DNA from: Fredinandcohnia quinoae
Lineage (GTDB): Bacteria > Bacillota > Bacilli > Bacillales > Bacillaceae_L
Length of the DNA stretch: 64,000 nt
Direction: 5' to 3'
NCBI RefSeq assembly: GCF_022427965.1
Contig: NZ_JAKTTI010000012.1
Location: 29,705-93,704, forward strand
Shown: in pieces, positions 44,203-52,132 of the stretch
How the letters are laid out: every line of letters starts with the position of its first letter
Position numbering within the stretch: the first letter of the stretch is position 1
Position numbers and translations under genes: made by a program
The notes under the pieces: generated by a model
Database searches by the model: none
Told to the model about the DNA's origin: nothing
Seen by the model: the letters and a program-made list of their open reading frames with translations, nothing else

Positions 44203-44631
44203 ATGAAACGTACTGGAGAAATTATTTTATCGATTATTGGAATGTGTTTGTACGCACTCATAAGTCTACTCGGTTTTGCATTAATTGCTTTGAATGGAAA
44301 TGAGGATTTTACAAACGAAATGGAGAACATCGCCGCTGAAGATCCAGCTCTTAGTGGAATGGACATGGGTGCCATTGGTGATGCAGTAAGTGCTGGTGGT
44401 TGGTATTTTATTATTGTAAGTTTACTTTCAATTGTCATCGGTATCGTTTGCCTAGTCTTATTAAAAGGCAATAAACACCCTAAAGCAGCAGGTATTATTT
44501 TAATTGTAGTAGCTGTTTTAAGTACACTCGGTACTTTCTTCTTAGCAATCATTAGTGGAATTCTATATTTAATCGCAGGAATCCTATGCCTAGTTAGAAA
44601 ACCGAAAGAAACATTTAACAACGATTATTAA
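44203..44631 (+). CDS. DUF4064 domain membrane protein
   Basis: 142 residues from ATG 44203, with GAGAGGAG upstream. Longer readings from 44125 lack a ribosome binding site. Three to four membrane segments: the first starts MKRTGEIILSIIG, the DUF4064 opening, and a 45-residue extracellular loop is Asp/Glu-rich (about 33-68). Function unknown. Single gene followed by a terminator. Confidence 0.8.
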   Translation: MKRTGEIILSIIGMCLYALISLLGFALIALNGNEDFTNEMENIAAEDPALSGMDMGAIGDAVSAGGWYFIIVSLLSIVIGIVCLVLLKGNKHPKAAGIILIVVAVLSTLGTFFLAIISGILYLIAGILCLVRKPKETFNNDY

Positions 44632-44637
44632 GAGAGT

Positions 44638-44671
44638 AAGGCTTGAGAGGGCATCCTTTCAAGCCTTTTTA
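44638..44671. terminator. Bidirectional terminator between DUF4064 and patB genes
   Basis: Arms AAGGCTTGA (44638-44646) and TCAAGCCTT (44659-44667) plus GAGG/CCTTT partial pairing, followed by TTTTTA. Confidence 0.75.
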
Positions 44672-44673
44672 TG

Positions 44674-45846
44674 TTATAGCTTCTTAATCGCTGCCTGTAT
44701 TCTCTTTAATCCTTCTTCAAGAATTGCGCGTGGGCAAGCGATATTTACTCTCATAAAACCTTCCCCACCAATACCAAAAGTGTAGCCTGCATTAAAAGCA
44801 ACCTTCGCTTCCTTCAGCATAAATTGTTCAAGCTCCTTCTCATTCAATCCTAGCTCACGACAATCCAGCCAAACTAAATAGGTCGATTCTGGTTGAATTA
44901 CCTTGATTTCAGGAATATTCGACTCGAAATAAGATTTTAGAAAATCTAAATTCCCCTGAAGATAGTCTATTAATTGATCAAGCCATTCTTCCCCATACCG
45001 ATAAGCACTTTCTAATGCAACTACTCCAAAGGTCCCTGTCATACTGATAAAATTGCTTTCAATAGCTTTTGTAAATGGTTCTCGTAATTCCTTATTAGGG
45101 ATAATAACGTTAGAAATTTGTAATCCAGCTAAATTAAATGTCTTACTAGGTGCTGTACAAATAATCGAATTCTGGGCAAATTCTTCAGAAATTGCTGCAA
45201 ATGGTGTATGTTTTCTATCCTTATATACTAAATCGAAGTGAATCTCATCCGAAACTACTAGAATATTGTGCTCAAGACAGATTTCTCCTAAAGTTATTAG
45301 TTCATCCTTCGTCCATACTCGGCCAACAGGATTATGTGGACTAGAAATAATAATCATTTTAACAGCTGGATCAATTTTCTGTTTCAAGTCATCGAAATCC
45401 ATCACATAATTATTATCTTTAAGTTGAAGTGGATTATGAACAACCTCACGTCCATTATTTTCAACTACACTTGTAAAAGGATAATATACAGGAGGTTGGA
45501 TGATGATTTTATCCCCTGGTTTTGTATAAGATTGTACAATTAAGCTCAATGCAGGTACAATCCCAGGACTAAAGCATATCCAATCTTTTTCGATTGCCCA
45601 CTTATGGCGCTTATTCATCCAATCAATTGTTGCTTCATAATATGATTCGGTTCTTGAAGTATAACCATAAATACCGTGTTCAACTCTTTTTTGTAAAGCA
45701 TCAATTACAGGTTGTGGTGACTTGAAATCCATATCAGCCACCCACATCGGAAGTACATCCTTGTCACCAAATACATTCCCTACTTCATCCCATTTCACGG
45801 ATCCAGTGTTCAAGCGATTAATCGACTGGTCAAAATTATACTTCAT
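44674..45846 (-). CDS. patB: MalY/PatB family aminotransferase, cystathionine beta-lyase
   Basis: 390 residues, a fold-type I PLP enzyme. The PLP lysine is K235 in TAPSKTFNLAGL, and the conserved N-terminal WVADMDF and SSPHNPVGRVW segments are present. PatB-type C-S lyases cleave cystathionine to homocysteine, pyruvate and ammonia, and can also release sulfide from cysteine. That makes it functionally related to metY and the sulfur cluster elsewhere in the window. It lies 15 bases upstream of, and possibly cotranscribed with, other genes on the same strand (the deformylase gene precedes it). Confidence 0.9.
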   Translation of the reverse strand: MKYNFDQSINRLNTGSVKWDEVGNVFGDKDVLPMWVADMDFKSPQPVIDALQKRVEHGIYGYTSRTESYYEATIDWMNKRHKWAIEKDWICFSPGIVPALSLIVQSYTKPGDKIIIQPPVYYPFTSVVENNGREVVHNPLQLKDNNYVMDFDDLKQKIDPAVKMIIISSPHNPVGRVWTKDELITLGEICLEHNILVVSDEIHFDLVYKDRKHTPFAAISEEFAQNSIICTAPSKTFNLAGLQISNVIIPNKELREPFTKAIESNFISMTGTFGVVALESAYRYGEEWLDQLIDYLQGNLDFLKSYFESNIPEIKVIQPESTYLVWLDCRELGLNEKELEQFMLKEAKVAFNAGYTFGIGGEGFMRVNIACPRAILEEGLKRIQAAIKKL

Positions 45847-45861
45847 TTTATAGCCCTCCTC

Positions 45862-46443
45862 TTAATACAAGCTCTTGATATCTACATCGGCTGGCAATTG
45901 GAACGGATTTTCTTTATTGATATGATCATAAAACATTTTTCCATCAAGATGGTCGATTTCATGTTGTAGAACAATGGATGGATATCCCTTAACCTTCAAT
46001 ACAATTTCTTTACCATTTACATCGTAGGCTTTGATTTTTACTCGTTCATATCTTGGAACATATCCTTCAACATTTCGATCAACTGAAAGGCATCCTTCTC
46101 CCTCAGGCAAATAGATCATAGATACTGAATGACTGATAATCTTCGGATTAATTAACGTATACTCATGTAATTGCTCCTTTTCATCAGTTAAATAGGCAAC
46201 AAACATTCGCTTATTTAAGCCGATTTGATTAGCAGACAAACCCACACCAGGGCGTAAATTGTATTTTTTCGATAAAATCGGATCTTGACTATTTTTCAAA
46301 TAATTCATCATACAAATGAGTGTATCTTGATCTTCAATTGAAAGAGGCAAGGTTACTTTTTCTGTCTCTTGCTGTAAAACTGGATGACCCTCTCGAACAA
46401 TATCCTTCATTGTAAGAATGTAATCTGCAGTAAATTGATTCAT
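45862..46443 (-). CDS. def: Peptide deformylase
   Basis: 193 residues, the type 2 (Gram-positive, YkrB-like) length. Motif I is GVGLSANQIG (66-75) with Ser for the usual Ala, motif II is EGCLSV with metal ligand C118, and motif III is QHEIDHLDG with H161, E162 and H165. It removes the N-formyl group from nascent proteins. GGAGATGAATTTTT precedes the ATG. The LTMKDIVREGHPVL opening is typical. Confidence 0.93.
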   Translation of the reverse strand: MNQFTADYILTMKDIVREGHPVLQQETEKVTLPLSIEDQDTLICMMNYLKNSQDPILSKKYNLRPGVGLSANQIGLNKRMFVAYLTDEKEQLHEYTLINPKIISHSVSMIYLPEGEGCLSVDRNVEGYVPRYERVKIKAYDVNGKEIVLKVKGYPSIVLQHEIDHLDGKMFYDHINKENPFQLPADVDIKSLY

Positions 46444-46532
46444 AAAAATTCATCTCCTTCTACTTATGAATCCTATGTAATTATCTTATATTTCTTGCGA
46501 TTTGATGTCCAATTATTTGCGATATTTCTTTA

Positions 46533-46564
46533 AAAAAGCCCCCTACACAATAAGGAGGCTTCTT
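46533..46564 (-). terminator. Imperfect terminator after the SGNH hydrolase gene
   Basis: On the minus strand AAGAAGCCTCCTTA pairs imperfectly with TAGGGGGCTTTTTT, ending in a T-run. Confidence 0.55.
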
Positions 46565-46571
46565 CTTCATA

Positions 46572-47264
46572 TTAATATACAAATTGTTTGGCTGAAAGTG
46601 ATTTAAAAATCTCCGTACTAACCGTTTTATATCCCTCACTAGTAAGGTGAATACCGTCGTCACTAATGAGTTCAATTAAATCTCCAGAATGCTTAATTGA
46701 CGTCCTAACATCAATTTTTAGTGCATCTATTTCTTCAATTAATTTATTTAAATAGCGATTGTATAAACCGTGCCAATGCTCAATTCCACCTTGCAAACTA
46801 ATCCAATGACTAATCGAATGACCATATTTCTCAGATATCATTTTATAATAACGAACCGGATCTAGTGGTGGTAATGTCATCACAACAGGTGTGATATTAG
46901 AAGCCTTCATTTTCATAATCATTTGTTTTACATTCTCAACATATCTTTCGATCGGTACAATGGGTTGGTGCTCTTTCTCCGGATTCTCGGCAACTTCGTC
47001 CCATTTAAAATTGCAATCATTTCCGCCAATTCCGATGATTACATAATCAGGTTTCTCAGCAATGACATCTTTATCTAATCGGGTTAGAAGCAAATCTGAA
47101 TTATCATTAAAGACACCTTTATTTACGACCGTACAGCTTGATTGATTATTCGAGAAAAAGAGCTCCTGTAGATAGGTAGGATAATTTTCTTTTACGATTC
47201 TCAAGCGACCTTTTACAAATGAAACTCCCCTAGTTAAACTATCTCCAAAACATACAATTTTCAT
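46572..47264 (-). CDS. SGNH/GDSL-family hydrolase
   Basis: 230 residues. Block I is FGDSLTRG (Ser9 nucleophile), block III is IGGNDCNF and block V is SDDGIHLTSEGY (Asp/His). There is no signal peptide, so it is cytoplasmic. These enzymes are esterases or lipases on small esters or acyl groups; the substrate is unknown. It is transcribed away from the DUF1836 gene. Confidence 0.85.
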   Translation of the reverse strand: MKIVCFGDSLTRGVSFVKGRLRIVKENYPTYLQELFFSNNQSSCTVVNKGVFNDNSDLLLTRLDKDVIAEKPDYVIIGIGGNDCNFKWDEVAENPEKEHQPIVPIERYVENVKQMIMKMKASNITPVVMTLPPLDPVRYYKMISEKYGHSISHWISLQGGIEHWHGLYNRYLNKLIEEIDALKIDVRTSIKHSGDLIELISDDGIHLTSEGYKTVSTEIFKSLSAKQFVY

Positions 47265-47323
47265 CTTATATCCCTACTTACATATTTTTTGTTTATCGGT
47301 AACCTTCTCATGTAGTTTTAATA

Positions 47324-47359
47324 ACTACTTATAATGATATACCCATTACAACAAGTAGT
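47324..47359. promoter_or_regulatory. 36-bp imperfect inverted repeat upstream of the DUF1836 gene
   Basis: Arms ACTACTT (47324-47330) and AAGTAGT (47353-47359), with an inner TAATG/CATTA pair (47332-47336, 47344-47348). It lies between two divergent genes and is a candidate operator. Confidence 0.4.
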
Positions 47360-47429
47360 CAACCTTTACTTAAATTATTTGTTAGGATAAAATTAATATA
47401 TAATTTAATTAGAAGAACTGAGGTATTTT

Positions 47430-48056
47430 ATGATGAAGGATGCTGCCGATATTATTGAAAAATTAGGATTAGAGCACAATATTTCCTTAGACGATATTCC
47501 CAAGATTGATTTGTATATGGATCAAGTTATCCAACTATTTGAAAATAAATTTAGTGCTACTACACGGGATGAAAATGAAAAGGTTTTAACAAAAACAATG
47601 ATCAACAATTATGCTAAAGGCAAATTATTAATCCCCATTAAGAATAAAAAATATTCCAAGGAACATCTCATATTAATTAGTTTGATCTACCAATTAAAAA
47701 GTGCATTATCGATTAATGATATTAAGGCTACTCTTGAAGGTGTGAATAAAAAAGTAGTTGAAGAGGATTTTAATGTAGAGGATTTTTATAATAGTTATTT
47801 GAACTTGTATGATAAAGATGTTGATGCATTCAAGGTTGATTTGCAGGCACGCGTAGAGGATGTTGCAGATGAAATCACAAAATTCGATGATAATGAATCA
47901 GAATATCTTGAGCAGGTATTATTGATTTCTTCACTAGTGAATATTAGTAATCTGTATAAAAGGGCAGCAGAAAAATTGGTAGATGAAATTATTGCTGAAA
48001 AACGAGATAGGGAACCAAGAGATGAAAAGGGTAGTAAAGGAAAGGGAAATAAATAA
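47430..48056 (+). CDS. DUF1836 domain protein
   Basis: 208 residues, soluble. The conserved N-terminal stretch (LGLEHNISLDDIPKIDLYMD, then RDENEKVLTKTMINNYAKGK) is the DUF1836 signature, which resembles a MerR-like helix-turn-helix followed by a helical region. A highly charged Lys/Gly tail ends the protein. GAGGT lies upstream of two adjacent ATGs. It may be a DNA-binding regulator, but no target is known. Confidence 0.75.
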   Translation: MMKDAADIIEKLGLEHNISLDDIPKIDLYMDQVIQLFENKFSATTRDENEKVLTKTMINNYAKGKLLIPIKNKKYSKEHLILISLIYQLKSALSINDIKATLEGVNKKVVEEDFNVEDFYNSYLNLYDKDVDAFKVDLQARVEDVADEITKFDDNESEYLEQVLLISSLVNISNLYKRAAEKLVDEIIAEKRDREPRDEKGSKGKGNK

Positions 48057-48059
48057 AAT

Positions 48060-48081
48060 AGAGATCCATTCTTGGATCTCT
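48060..48081. terminator. Bidirectional terminator between DUF1836 and cstR genes
   Basis: Arms AGAGATCCA (48060-48068) and TGGATCTCT (48073-48081), perfect 9-bp stem with a short loop; T-rich on the minus strand. Confidence 0.8.
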
Positions 48082-48083
48082 AC

Positions 48084-48344
48084 TTAACGACTTTTCACAA
48101 GTAAATTTACAGCTTCTTTTACTAATTCTTCCGTGTTCTCACCTTTTTCATCAGCATTTCGAACACACTCCACAAGATTCGAACTAACAACCACCCCAAT
48201 TGTCCTGTCTATTGCTGTTCTTGCTGCTGACAATTGAGTAATCACTTCTTTGCAATCCTTATCCTCTTCCATCATTCTAAGGATTCCACGTAATTGTCCT
48301 TCAATTCGCTTTACGCGATTTTTCATCTGATCATTATATTCCAT
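48084..48344 (-). CDS. cstR: CstR-type persulfide-sensing repressor (CsoR/RcnR family)
   Basis: 86 residues, one four-helix CsoR-type domain. The key residues are C31 (DKDCKEV) and C60 (NLVECV). Where copper-sensing CsoR has His before the second Cys, this protein has Asn (SSNLVEC). That is the CstR pattern, with cysteine positions equal to those I recall for Staphylococcus aureus CstR, and GQLRGILRMMEEDKDC and EAVNLLVKS match it closely. CstR forms interprotein di- to tetrasulfide bridges with persulfides and leaves the DNA. Five candidate operators of the TACC-N6-GGTA type lie at 49805, 53269, 53908, 55648 and 55729. Confidence 0.9.
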   Translation of the reverse strand: MEYNDQMKNRVKRIEGQLRGILRMMEEDKDCKEVITQLSAARTAIDRTIGVVVSSNLVECVRNADEKGENTEELVKEAVNLLVKSR

Positions 48345-48380
48345 CTAAATCTCTCCTTCAAAAGCTTGGGAAAATGGGTT

Positions 48381-48636
48381 AATGCGCATATAATTAGCAT
48401 AACGTGCATATTTTTCTGCGAGCGCGCATTTATTCCCGCGGGCGCGCATATTTTTCTGCGGGCGCGCATTTATTCCCGCGAGCGTGCATATTTTTCTGCG
48501 AACGCGCATTTATTCCCGCGAGCGCGCATATTTTTCTGCGAGCGTGCATATTTCCTTGCGAGCGCTCATTTCTTATATATATCGTGCATAAGTATCTGAT
48601 ATCGTGCATATATCCTGATTATCGTGCATAAGGTGC
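48381..48636. repeat. Tandem repeat array, exact 20-bp period, about 12.8 copies
   Basis: From 48381 each 20-base unit begins NNCGNGCAT in strict register. Two unit types alternate in the middle: GCATATTTTTCTGCG and GCATTTATTCCCGCG. The last four units keep only the ATCGTGCATA start. No spacers separate the units, so this is not a CRISPR array. It fills the gap between cstR and the TlpA-like gene. Confidence 0.93.
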
Positions 48637-48669
48637 AAATATGTATTTATTATCCCTGCATTTCACGAG

Positions 48670-49752
48670 TTAATCAACACTTTCCACTAACTTATACATC
48701 ATTTCTTTATCCATTGGGCCTATAATTTTCTTGCGTATGATGCCTTTTGTATCTATCACATAGCTTGTTGGGATTGTAAAAGCTTGATAAGTGCTTCCTA
48801 TGTCTCCTTCAGAATCCAGTAAAATTGGAAAGGTAAGCCCATAATCTTTTACAAATGGCTCTACATCATTTTTATTTTTTTCCGCGGTTGTAAGGTTAAC
48901 AGCAATTATTTCTACATCTTTGCCCTGTTGCTCCTCATAAAAATCCTGCATATGAGGCATCTCAGCTTTGCAGGGTGGACACCAGGTTGCCCAGAAATTT
49001 AAAATAACTTTTTTTCCTTCCATATCTGAAAGTTTCACTGCTCTACCATCTATTGAGGTTAGTTCGAAATCAATTGCCTTATTTCCTTCTTGAATTCCGT
49101 ATTCTACTCTTTCATTGTTAATTTCAACATTTTCTTCGATATTCTTTTCAGCTACAACATTGGAAAATTTCGAATCGTAGACAACCCACACAATTAGACC
49201 TAGCAATCCCAATATAATTATCACATTTTTATACATCAGAAGCACTCCTTTTATCGTCTGTATACCTTGTCTTACTATAATAAGTATTAATAAAAACAAT
49301 GTAATAACAGCTATAAATAGATGATATAATGCATAATCTTCTAATATAAAATACGATATTACTTGAAATCCAGTAACCGTGGTTAATCCAAAAATAAGAA
49401 GAGACTGGATTATAATAGGTTTGGTAATGGTAGCTTTTATCGATTTATATACAAAATAAAAGACTGAAACTATGATTGCCAAAAGTAAACCTTTCGTTCC
49501 ACCTGTAAAATATAAAAGTGAAATTGGGCTTTTCAAGATTAATTGTGGCTCTAGTAATATTAGGCTACCCTTCCAAGCGAAAAAGCCAATAAAGAGACTA
49601 TTTAATAGTATATCGAATAATCTTTTATTTACTTCCACTTGCTGAGTACGTCTCAGCCATATTTTTAATACAATTAATCCGATTACTAAGCCAATTGCAA
49701 GTATAAGCCACTTTATCATAATCGCAAATGAACCAATTTGAATAACTGCCAT
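48670..49752 (-). CDS. Membrane protein with C-terminal TlpA/ResA-like thioredoxin domain
   Basis: 360 residues. Six or so membrane segments (about 10-190) precede an extracellular thioredoxin-like domain with FWATWCPPCKAEMP (C258, C261), preceded by the SDMEGKKVILN strand of AhpC/TSA-Redoxin domains. The TlpA/ResA/StoA proteins reduce or oxidise disulfides outside the membrane, for example in cytochrome c maturation or spore peptidoglycan. The membrane part is not recognised. A perfect CstR-type site (49805-49822) lies 53 bases upstream, suggesting control by sulfane sulfur. The next gene downstream on the strand is cstR, after the 20-bp array. Confidence 0.8.
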   Translation of the reverse strand: MAVIQIGSFAIMIKWLILAIGLVIGLIVLKIWLRRTQQVEVNKRLFDILLNSLFIGFFAWKGSLILLEPQLILKSPISLLYFTGGTKGLLLAIIVSVFYFVYKSIKATITKPIIIQSLLIFGLTTVTGFQVISYFILEDYALYHLFIAVITLFLLILIIVRQGIQTIKGVLLMYKNVIIILGLLGLIVWVVYDSKFSNVVAEKNIEENVEINNERVEYGIQEGNKAIDFELTSIDGRAVKLSDMEGKKVILNFWATWCPPCKAEMPHMQDFYEEQQGKDVEIIAVNLTTAEKNKNDVEPFVKDYGLTFPILLDSEGDIGSTYQAFTIPTSYVIDTKGIIRKKIIGPMDKEMMYKLVESVD

Positions 49753-49804
49753 TTGAACCTCCTATGTTTCAAAGTTGTCCATAACTATGTCTCCTTAAAC
49801 CAAT

Positions 49805-49822
49805 TATACCATATAGGGTATA
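49805..49822. promoter_or_regulatory. Candidate CstR operator a
   Basis: TATACC-ATATAG-GGTATA is a perfect 6+6 inverted repeat with a 6-base spacer, upstream of the TlpA-like gene (starts 49752). It fits the CsoR/CstR operator form. Confidence 0.65.
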
Positions 49823-49854
49823 TATTAAACGCTAAAGTTATTCGATTGCAAAAA

Positions 49855-50243
49855 TTATGGCTGTCTTATTTCAAACGTTTCTTGGACTTCAATTGATCCT
49901 TTTACCGATTGAATCATCCCGCAATTCTTAGTCGTTACCTCTAGAGATTTCTTTATTTTTCCTCTGAAATGTTTTTTCCTTCAATAATAAAGTGAATATC
50001 AACCTTAGTAATTCGATTAGCTTCACTCGGATTTCTTTCCATACTAGCTTGAACTCGAATAGAATCCACTTTAATTCGCTTTTTTTCTAATACTTTCGTT
50101 AAAATCGCTGAACTACAGCCAACTAAAGATGAAACAAGTAGTTCACTTGGTTTAATTCCTATTGATGGATCTGGGGAAATATGCAACTCATGAAATTCTG
50201 TCTGTAATGAAGTCAAACCATCCTTAATTTCATATTCTAACAT
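49855..50243 (-). pseudogene. OsmC family protein gene, frameshifted near the 3' end
   Basis: From ATG 50243 (GGAGGT 7 bases upstream) the frame reads an OsmC-type protein with the first catalytic Cys in LVGCSSAIL (C43), then stops at 49953 after GKNISEEK. In the frame reached by one extra base, the reading continues without a break as KKSLEVTTKNCGMIQSVKG and QETFEIRQP, stopping at 49855. This restores a full-length OsmC of about 129 residues with the second catalytic Cys (KNCGM). The fault lies in an A-run (GGAAAAATAAAG, around 49950-49955) that would need one more A. It may be a real mutation, slippage or a sequencing error. OsmC proteins reduce peroxides or act on persulfides; this fits the sulfur context. 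Confidence 0.85.
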
Positions 50244-50429
50244 TTGTTTTACCTCCAAGTTCTTTTTAATTTCATCCTAACATTTATTTATTTACTTTCT
50301 GATAAGATAACAAAAAATCGCTTTATATACTATTTTTTCAAGATTATCTATTTTCGATTTTTTTAGACGTTAATTTGGATAATTATGTTAATATGTAATA
50401 GATAGATTTTTCACAAGGAGCTATTGTAC

Positions 50430-51158
50430 ATGAAACTCATTATATTACTTATATTTCTTATCAGTTTTATTGCAGAAAGCCTAATAGGGAAACGGTTTGA
50501 ACCAGGATATGGTGTAGATGAAACAGAGGGCAAAAATATTGCTCGCTGGGGAACGGTCTTAATTCTCCTTTTTTTTATCCCGGGACTGTTTATATTTGAC
50601 ATCGAAAATAACGATGTAATGAAATGGATGTCAATTTCATTTTTTTTTACCATCTTAGGTTTTCAGTCATTGATAGAGTGGAAGTACCTAGAAGGCAAGA
50701 AGTATTTATACTCCCTATCCGTAATGGTTATTAGTGTAATCACTATTTTTGTTAGCTCTTTAATATATGAACAACTAACACACACCACATTCGGCGAAGA
50801 AATGACTGAATTACTAAGTGAAGATGAACAAATTAATGAAATAAAAATTGTATGGTTTGTAATGGATAACAAGGAAGGATACTCATCCAGTTCTGTTTCA
50901 ATTACGGATAAGGATACAATTAGCAAATTAGTGGAGGAACCTTCAGAAATGGAGCTTATAAAATCCAATAATGTAGTACCAGAATTAGATGATGGTATTA
51001 TTGATATTGAAATTAACACTGACAAAAGTAGGTATTATATTACCTTTACCAAAGGACATGCAAATATAGGACGCCATGAATATAAAATTGACAAAGAAAA
51101 CAAGTTTCTAAAAATATTAGAAAATGAGGAGTTAGATTGGAAGGAAAACAATCTGTAA
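50430..51158 (+). CDS. DUF4181 domain membrane protein
   Basis: About 242 residues from ATG 50430 (AAGGAG 9 bases upstream). Four N-terminal membrane segments (to about 110), with the RFEPGYGVDETEGKNIARWGTV loop-like stretch typical of DUF4181, are followed by a soluble C-terminal domain (about 115-242) with no recognised fold. Function unknown. It is divergent from the OsmC gene and ends in a terminator shared with tauE. Confidence 0.72.
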   Translation: MKLIILLIFLISFIAESLIGKRFEPGYGVDETEGKNIARWGTVLILLFFIPGLFIFDIENNDVMKWMSISFFFTILGFQSLIEWKYLEGKKYLYSLSVMVISVITIFVSSLIYEQLTHTTFGEEMTELLSEDEQINEIKIVWFVMDNKEGYSSSSVSITDKDTISKLVEEPSEMELIKSNNVVPELDDGIIDIEINTDKSRYYITFTKGHANIGRHEYKIDKENKFLKILENEELDWKENNL

Positions 51159-51195
51159 TGATAAAAAAATTTGTTTAGTAAATGGATTTTATATA

Positions 51196-51223
51196 CAAAA
51201 AGCACCGTTATTGGTGCCTTTTG
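51196..51223. terminator. Bidirectional terminator between DUF4181 and tauE genes
   Basis: CAAAAAGCACC (51196-51206) pairs with GGTGCCTTTTG (51213-51223) with one mismatch; T/A-rich flanks on both sides. Confidence 0.7.
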
Positions 51224-51234
51224 TTTTAAGTTTG

Positions 51235-52011
51235 TCATAATATATCCATCCAAAGCTTACCCGCTGTTGCGAATATCAGTACGGCTAAAACAACTTGAAG
51301 TATTTTCGTATTCACTTTTTTACCAGAAATCGCACCGAGTGGAGAGGCAAGAAGGCTTGCAACAACCATAATCAATGCAGGGACATATTCGACCTGCCCG
51401 GTAGTTACTTTACTAATGGTCGAACCTATCGAAGAAATAAAAGTGATGGCTAAGGAGGTCGCAATTGTCATTCTGGTAGGTATTTTTAATATGACAAGCA
51501 TAATTGGTACGAGTAAAAATGCACCACCAGCACCAACAATTCCTGCACCAATCCCAACAATTAACGCTAAGATCCCTGCAAGCCACTTATTAAAAGTCAC
51601 TTGGTCATGGGGAACATCATCAATATTTTCCTTAGGTACAAACATCATCACAGCTGCAATAAGTGCTAGAATCCCATAGACTAGATTAATGCCACTCTCT
51701 GGCATTAATTTGGAACCAAATCCTCCAATAAAACTACCGATAAGAATACTAGTCCCCATATAAATGATGAGTGTTTTGTTTAAGTACCCACCCTTTCGAT
51801 ATGCCCATACTCCCCCGGCTGTAGCAAACAATACTTGGACCGCACTAATGCCTGATACCTCATGGGCAGTAAATGCTGTAAAACCAAGTAAAGGCGGAAT
51901 GTACAGGATCATTGGGAAATTAATGATTGCACCACCAATTCCAAGCATTCCCGAAATATATGAACCTATGAATCCAATTAAAAAGATTATAATAATAAAC
52001 GCTAAATCCAT
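51235..52011 (-). CDS. yrkJ: Sulfite exporter TauE/SafE family permease (YrkJ-like)
   Basis: 258 residues with about eight membrane segments in two related halves. Both halves carry the family turn motif: [16 protein letters not shown] (about 21-36) and [16 protein letters not shown] (about 157-172). TauE proteins move sulfite, thiosulfate or related anions, and are parts of cst-type persulfide detoxification operons. GGGGGTAGG lies upstream of the ATG. It is the last gene of the sulfur cluster and is separated from the rhodanese-MBL gene by a terminator-like hairpin. Confidence 0.88.
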   Translation of the reverse strand: MDLAFIIIIFLIGFIGSYISGMLGIGGAIINFPMILYIPPLLGFTAFTAHEVSGISAVQVLFATAGGVWAYRKGGYLNKTLIIYMGTSILIGSFIGGFGSKLMPESGINLVYGILALIAAVMMFVPKENIDDVPHDQVTFNKWLAGILALIVGIGAGIVGAGGAFLLVPIMLVILKIPTRMTIATSLAITFISSIGSTISKVTTGQVEYVPALIMVVASLLASPLGAISGKKVNTKILQVVLAVLIFATAGKLWMDIL

Positions 52012-52023
52012 TTTCCTACCCCC

Positions 52024-52052
52024 TTACGAAAAGGGAACCTGTAGCGGTTCCC
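52024..52052 (-). terminator. Terminator-like hairpin between yrkH-like and tauE genes
   Basis: Arms GGGAACC (52033-52039) and GGTTCCC (52046-52052) form a 7-bp stem followed by TTTTCG on the minus strand. The tauE ribosome binding site is a few bases further on. It could reduce tauE expression relative to upstream genes. Confidence 0.6.
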
Positions 52053-52132
52053 ATATTAACGGAGATGTTGATATTTTTGCGACAAATAGTTGTGCTGCTT
52101 CCTGCTACATTATATCAGAATGTATTAACCTA

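Noticed and set aside
44199..44621. Minus-strand 140-residue open frame
   Set aside because: Complete antisense overlap with the DUF4064 gene, which has a ribosome binding site and family match.
46481..46675. Minus-strand 64-residue open frame
   Set aside because: It overlaps the SGNH hydrolase end and its terminator in another frame.
48294..48631. Plus-strand open frames encoding repetitive Arg/Ala/Phe peptides
   Set aside because: They run through the 20-bp tandem array, where GC-rich units lack stops; they have no ribosome binding site and overlap the start of cstR.
48381..48636. CRISPR-like array
   Set aside because: The 20-bp units are contiguous with no spacers, and no cas genes are nearby. 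The same applies to 53991-54190.
51035..51371. Short open frames around the DUF4181/tauE junction
   Set aside because: They cross the bidirectional terminator and overlap both genes out of frame.
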